Below, piece after piece: positions 5,711-8,551 of a DNA stretch of 8,551 bases. The position numbers were made by a program, and so were the translations under genes. Position 1 is the first letter of the stretch, and the number at the start of each line of letters is the position of its first letter. Source of the stretch: Methylovulum sp. (lineage in GTDB: Bacteria > Pseudomonadota > Gammaproteobacteria > Methylococcales > Methylomonadaceae); NCBI GenBank assembly GCA_028713595.1, contig JAQTNZ010000076.1:1-8551 (forward strand). Reading direction: 5' to 3'. The notes under the pieces were generated by a model. That model ran no database searches. It was not told the DNA's origin and saw only the letters and a list, made by a program, of their open reading frames with translations.

Positions 5711-6895
5711 TTAAAACCCTTTCGGCAAGCCGCCTAAATAGCCGCGCAGGAAGGCTTCTGACAATTTTAAATCTTCACCGCTTGCTGATACGGGCTTGTC
5801 TTTTAAGGTCTGTCGTTTAAAACGGGTGTGGCCTTGTTTGTTACGCGAGACTACGAACAAGCATTGTTCCTCATCACCCAAATTAATGCCGTCCAAAATC
5901 GCGGGGTTGTGGGTGGTGACAAACACCTGCTTGTCGTATTTTTCCGCCAAGCGCACCAGTTCTTTAATCAATTTGGTACACAGCGCGGGGTTAAGCGCGA
6001 CATCAATATTATCAATTGCGAAAATTTTCGGGGTATCGTCCGACACCATCAGGGCAATATAAAACAGCACAAATAAAAAGCCTTCATTGGCACTGCGTTG
6101 GTCAAAATCAGTGCTTAAATAACGGTCGGTGATGGTGACTTTATCTTCGTGGGATGATAAGTCTTGCGGTATGTCAAGCTTGTCGTACCAGTCAAAAAGC
6201 TGTAAGGACGTGTGGATTTCTTCGCGCTGTTCGGGTGATTTGCTTTGGATGACTTTTAACAGTTTCAGCAAGCCTTCCCCATTGATTCCTAGTGGTTCAA
6301 TTTGGCCTTCTTTTGTGAAGTTTCTTAGTGCGGTATTTTCAGGGGAGTAGATTAGGAAGTTTTTTAGTTGGTTTTGTCCACTTTTAGTGAAAGTGTTTTG
6401 TTCAAGATATTTTTTGCTATCATTTTCGCTTGCATCTAATAATACGTTTGCAAGGGATGCTAAAGAGATTTTAGTTTTTAAAATAGCTTCTTCAAGCCCT
6501 TGAAACTTCTGTTCAATATCTTGTGATAATTTTATTGTGGTAACGAATTCAGATTCTAGCCATCTCCATTTTGAATAAGGTTGATTGTCATTTATTAAAG
6601 TATATTTTCCTGACACATCTGATTTTTGAAAATCCACACGAATTTGTATGGGTTTTCTAAGGCTTTCCTCAGCAAAGGCCGACCGCATCAATTGCGGCTC
6701 AGTTACCCGAATTCCCCTCGATGTCAAAAATTCATTATCCAGTTTATCAGCCGCTGCCGCCCCTGCTAAAGCAATTGCTTCCAACACATTACTTTTCCCG
6801 CAACCGTTTTCGCCGATAAGCACATTAAAGCGCCCGACTTCCAACGTCAGGTCAAACAGGGATTTGTAATTGTTGATATGCAGTTGACGGATCAT
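5711..6895 (-). CDS. SMC/OLD-type AAA ATPase (defence-like)
   Basis: A protein of 394 residues. It opens with MIRQLHINNYKSL, typical of ABC-type AAA_15/AAA_21 ATPases, followed by Walker A GENGCGKS (28-35). The C-terminal lobe has a degenerate signature region (RSANEGFLF, 267-275), Walker B with IFAIDN (291-296), a D-loop-like ALNP (300-303), and the switch histidine in TTHNPAIL (His329). The position usually held by the catalytic Glu after Walker B is Asn296; I believe related 'IDNID.ALNP' proteins exist, so this may be a family trait. No TOPRIM domain is fused; that activity is supplied by the next gene, 4 nt downstream. ATPase/TOPRIM pairs of this kind include PARIS (AriA/AriB) and AbiL, and OLD is the fused form. 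This ATPase is shorter than typical OLD proteins. Codons for about residues 79-178 are strikingly AT-rich. The ATG at 6895 has no clear Shine-Dalgarno sequence. Confidence 0.85.
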   Translation of the reverse strand: MIRQLHINNYKSLFDLTLEVGRFNVLIGENGCGKSNVLEAIALAGAAAADKLDNEFLTSRGIRVTEPQLMRSAFAEESLRKPIQIRVDFQKSDVSGKYTLINDNQPYSKWRWLESEFVTTIKLSQDIEQKFQGLEEAILKTKISLASLANVLLDASENDSKKYLEQNTFTKSGQNQLKNFLIYSPENTALRNFTKEGQIEPLGINGEGLLKLLKVIQSKSPEQREEIHTSLQLFDWYDKLDIPQDLSSHEDKVTITDRYLSTDFDQRSANEGFLFVLFYIALMVSDDTPKIFAIDNIDVALNPALCTKLIKELVRLAEKYDKQVFVTTHNPAILDGINLGDEEQCLFVVSRNKQGHTRFKRQTLKDKPVSASGEDLKLSEAFLRGYLGGLPKGF

Positions 6896-6932
6896 GTGCG
6901 GTAGGGTTTTCCGGCTGAAAATGAAGGCTTAA

Positions 6933-6941
6933 ATCATAACA
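6933..6941 (-). promoter_or_regulatory. Candidate extended -10 promoter for the ATPase-TOPRIM operon
   Basis: On the minus strand TGTTATGAT forms an extended -10 element (TG, one base, TATGAT), about 37 nt before the ATG at 6895. The best -35-like hexamer, TTTACA, is about 20 bp upstream, which is too far for a strong match, so the call rests mainly on the extended -10. Confidence 0.35.
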
Positions 6942-7003
6942 TACCCGAACTGGGTTTGTGTAAACGCCTATTTTTGATGTTAGCTTAGTGCTATGGGGAT
7001 GTT

Positions 7004-7070
7004 ATTAACCGTAAAGGACACGAAGTTTTACCGATATACCTTGGTAAGCTTCGTGCCTTTCGTGGTTAAT
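7004..7070. repeat. Imperfect intergenic palindrome (MITE-like)
   Basis: ATTAACC (7004-7010) pairs with GGTTAAT (7064-7070), CACGAAG (7019-7025) with CTTCGTG (7049-7055), and TTACC (7028-7032) with GGTAA (7043-7047), with scattered mismatches between. The whole 67-bp block folds into one long hairpin. The CACGAAG/CTTCGTG core with AAGG/CCTT outside it resembles dispersed intergenic palindromes I have seen in other bacteria. No coding content. Confidence 0.55.
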
Positions 7071-7138
7071 GTCTTAAAACTACAGATGATTGAGTAGGAT
7101 TTTTAGGATTATGGCAATGGGCTTTTACCCATCCCGTC

Positions 7139-8551
7139 CTAGTTATCCGTAACCGCCCCCAAAGAAGCCGAGTTAACCAGCTTGGCGTACTTAGCCAGCA
7201 CCCCACGGGTATAACGCGGCTCCGGTTGCTGCCACAATCCAAGCCGCCGCGCCATTTCGTGTTCGTTGACGTGCAGGGTCAAGGCATTGTTTTCGGCATC
7301 AATGGTGATGGTGTCGCCGTTTTCGATGATGGCTAAGGGGCCACCGACGTAGGCTTCGGGGGTGATGTGGCCGACTACGAAACCGTGGGTGCCGCCGGAA
7401 AAACGCCCGTCGGTGATTAAGGCCACTTCTTTGCCTAAGCCTTTGCCCATGATGGCGGAGGTGGGGGAGAGCATTTCGCGCATCCCTGGGCCGCCTTTGG
7501 GGCCTTCGTAACGGATAACAATGACATCGCCTTTGACAATATCGCCGTTCAGGATGCTTTGCAGGGCTTGTTCTTCGGCATCAAACACTTTTGCCGTACC
7601 TGTAAAGCACAGGCCTTCTTTACCAGTGATTTTCGCCACCGCGCCTTCGGGGGCGAGGTTGCCATACAGTACCACCAAGTGGCTGTCTTTTTTGATCGGG
7701 TTGCTTAAGTCATGGATCATGTCTTGGCCGTCGGGGTACGGGGCGACTTCGGCGAGGTTTTCCGCCAAGGTTTTACCGGTGACGGTCAGGCAGTCGCCGT
7801 GCAACAGGCCGGCTTCCAGTAAGACTTTCATCAACGGTTGGATACCGCCGATTTCAATCAGTTCGGCCATTTGGTAGCGGCCACTGGGCTTTAAGTCCGC
7901 CAACAAAGGCACGTGTTTGCCGATACGGGTAAAATCGTCCAGCGTGATGTCCACTTTGGCGGCGTTGGCCATAGCTAAGATATGCAGCACGGCGTTGGTG
8001 GAGCCGCCGAGGGTGATGACTACGGTGATGGCGTTTTCAAAGGCGGCTTTGGTCATGATGTCGCTGGGTTTGATGCCTTTTTTCAGCAATTCCAATACCG
8101 CCGCGCCCGCACGTTCGCAGTCCAGGCGTTTGTCGTTGGAAATGGCGGCTTGTGCCGAGCTGTTAGGTAGACTCATGCCTAGGGCTTCAATAGCTGAGGC
8201 CATGGTGTTGGCGGTATACATGCCGCCGCAAGAACCGGCGCCTGGGATAGCTTTGGCTTCGATTTGCGCCAGTTCGGCATCGTCGATTTTGTTGTTGGCC
8301 CGCGCTCCGACCGCTTCAAACACTGACACGACATCGAGTTTTTTGTCTTTGTGGCAACCGGGCATGATAGTGCCGCCGTAGACGAAAATCGCCGGACGGT
8401 TGAGGCGGGAAATGGCGATCATGCAACCGGGCATGTTTTTGTCACAGCCACCGATGGCGACCACGCCGTCAAAACCTTGGCAACCGACTACGGTTTCTAT
8501 GGAGTCGGCAATGACTTCGCGTGACACCAGCGAGGATTTCATGCCTTCGGT
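7139..8551 (-). CDS. ilvD: Dihydroxy-acid dehydratase, missing N-terminus
   Basis: The frame runs off the right edge; 470 residues are visible, and the family's short form is about 555-560, so roughly 90 N-terminal residues are outside. The ATG at 8540-8542 is internal: TEG before it continues the family block [19 protein letters not shown]. Iron-sulfur ligand motifs GGCDKNMPG (Cys33 counting that Met as 1) and [14 protein letters not shown] (Cys105) are present; the third Cys normally lies upstream of the window. GRFSGGTHG near 7385-7411 carries the Ser proposed as catalytic base. IlvD dehydrates 2,3-dihydroxy-3-methylbutanoate and the methylpentanoate homologue to 2-oxo acids in valine and isoleucine synthesis, in the cytoplasm. 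Other IlvD/Edd members act on sugar acids, but the sequence follows the biosynthetic type throughout. No frameshift or lesion is seen. Confidence 0.96.
   Translation of the reverse strand, partial: TEGMKSSLVSREVIADSIETVVGCQGFDGVVAIGGCDKNMPGCMIAISRLNRPAIFVYGGTIMPGCHKDKKLDVVSVFEAVGARANNKIDDAELAQIEAKAIPGAGSCGGMYTANTMASAIEALGMSLPNSSAQAAISNDKRLDCERAGAAVLELLKKGIKPSDIMTKAAFENAITVVITLGGSTNAVLHILAMANAAKVDITLDDFTRIGKHVPLLADLKPSGRYQMAELIEIGGIQPLMKVLLEAGLLHGDCLTVTGKTLAENLAEVAPYPDGQDMIHDLSNPIKKDSHLVVLYGNLAPEGAVAKITGKEGLCFTGTAKVFDAEEQALQSILNGDIVKGDVIVIRYEGPKGGPGMREMLSPTSAIMGKGLGKEVALITDGRFSGGTHGFVVGHITPEAYVGGPLAIIENGDTITIDAENNALTLHVNEHEMARRLGLWQQPEPRYTRGVLAKYAKLVNSASLGAVTDN

Noticed and set aside
7917..8381. 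Plus-strand 154-codon open frame opposite ilvD
   Set aside because: The minus strand encodes unmistakable IlvD motifs over the same bases; the plus frame is an antisense shadow.

Overview
The window looks like a chromosomal segment of a Gammaproteobacterium. The content is a bacterial EAL domain, a short-form IlvD, a PEP-CTERM (exosortase-sorted) surface protein, a VCBS/FG-GAP propeller and two AidA/PixA-type proteins. PEP-CTERM plus this mixture would suit an environmental, EPS-forming lineage such as a Methylococcales-type methanotroph. That placement is inference only; no rRNA or diagnostic C1 gene is present.

Layout, left to right. (1) 1-282 (+): the C-terminal end of an EAL c-di-GMP phosphodiesterase. 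(2) 413-1537 (-): a secreted seven-repeat FG-GAP/VCBS beta-propeller protein with a promoter and inverted repeat upstream, converging on the EAL gene across a hairpin. (3) 1538-1954: a regulatory intergenic region with a hairpin or promoter overlap. (4) 1955-2686 (+): a PEP-CTERM protein whose 3' end carries an exact 16-bp tandem duplication that shifts the frame and adds a new tail. A 95-residue uncharacterised protein follows (2697-2984, +). (5) 3002-3040: a 15-bp perfect hairpin at the convergence with two AidA/PixA-like paralogues (3058-3603 and 3853-4413, both -). A 52-bp REPIN-like palindrome pair and a terminator lie between the paralogues. (6) 4414-5013: about 600 bp of AT-rich, probably non-coding DNA. 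(7) 5014-6895 (-): a tightly coupled two-gene operon, an SMC/OLD-type AAA ATPase followed 4 nt later by a stand-alone TOPRIM-like protein. This is the best candidate for a defence system. The middle third of its ATPase gene is abruptly AT-rich. (8) 7004-7070: an imperfect intergenic palindrome. (9) 7139-8551 (-): most of ilvD, running off the right edge.

The genes do not form one pathway. c-di-GMP turnover, the PEP-CTERM protein and the secreted propeller share a cell-surface/biofilm theme (inference). The ATPase-TOPRIM pair sits as an accessory unit between ilvD, a core biosynthetic gene, and the AidA paralogues. The most useful items for follow-up are the ATPase-TOPRIM operon with its AT-rich middle domain and the frameshifting duplication in the PEP-CTERM gene.
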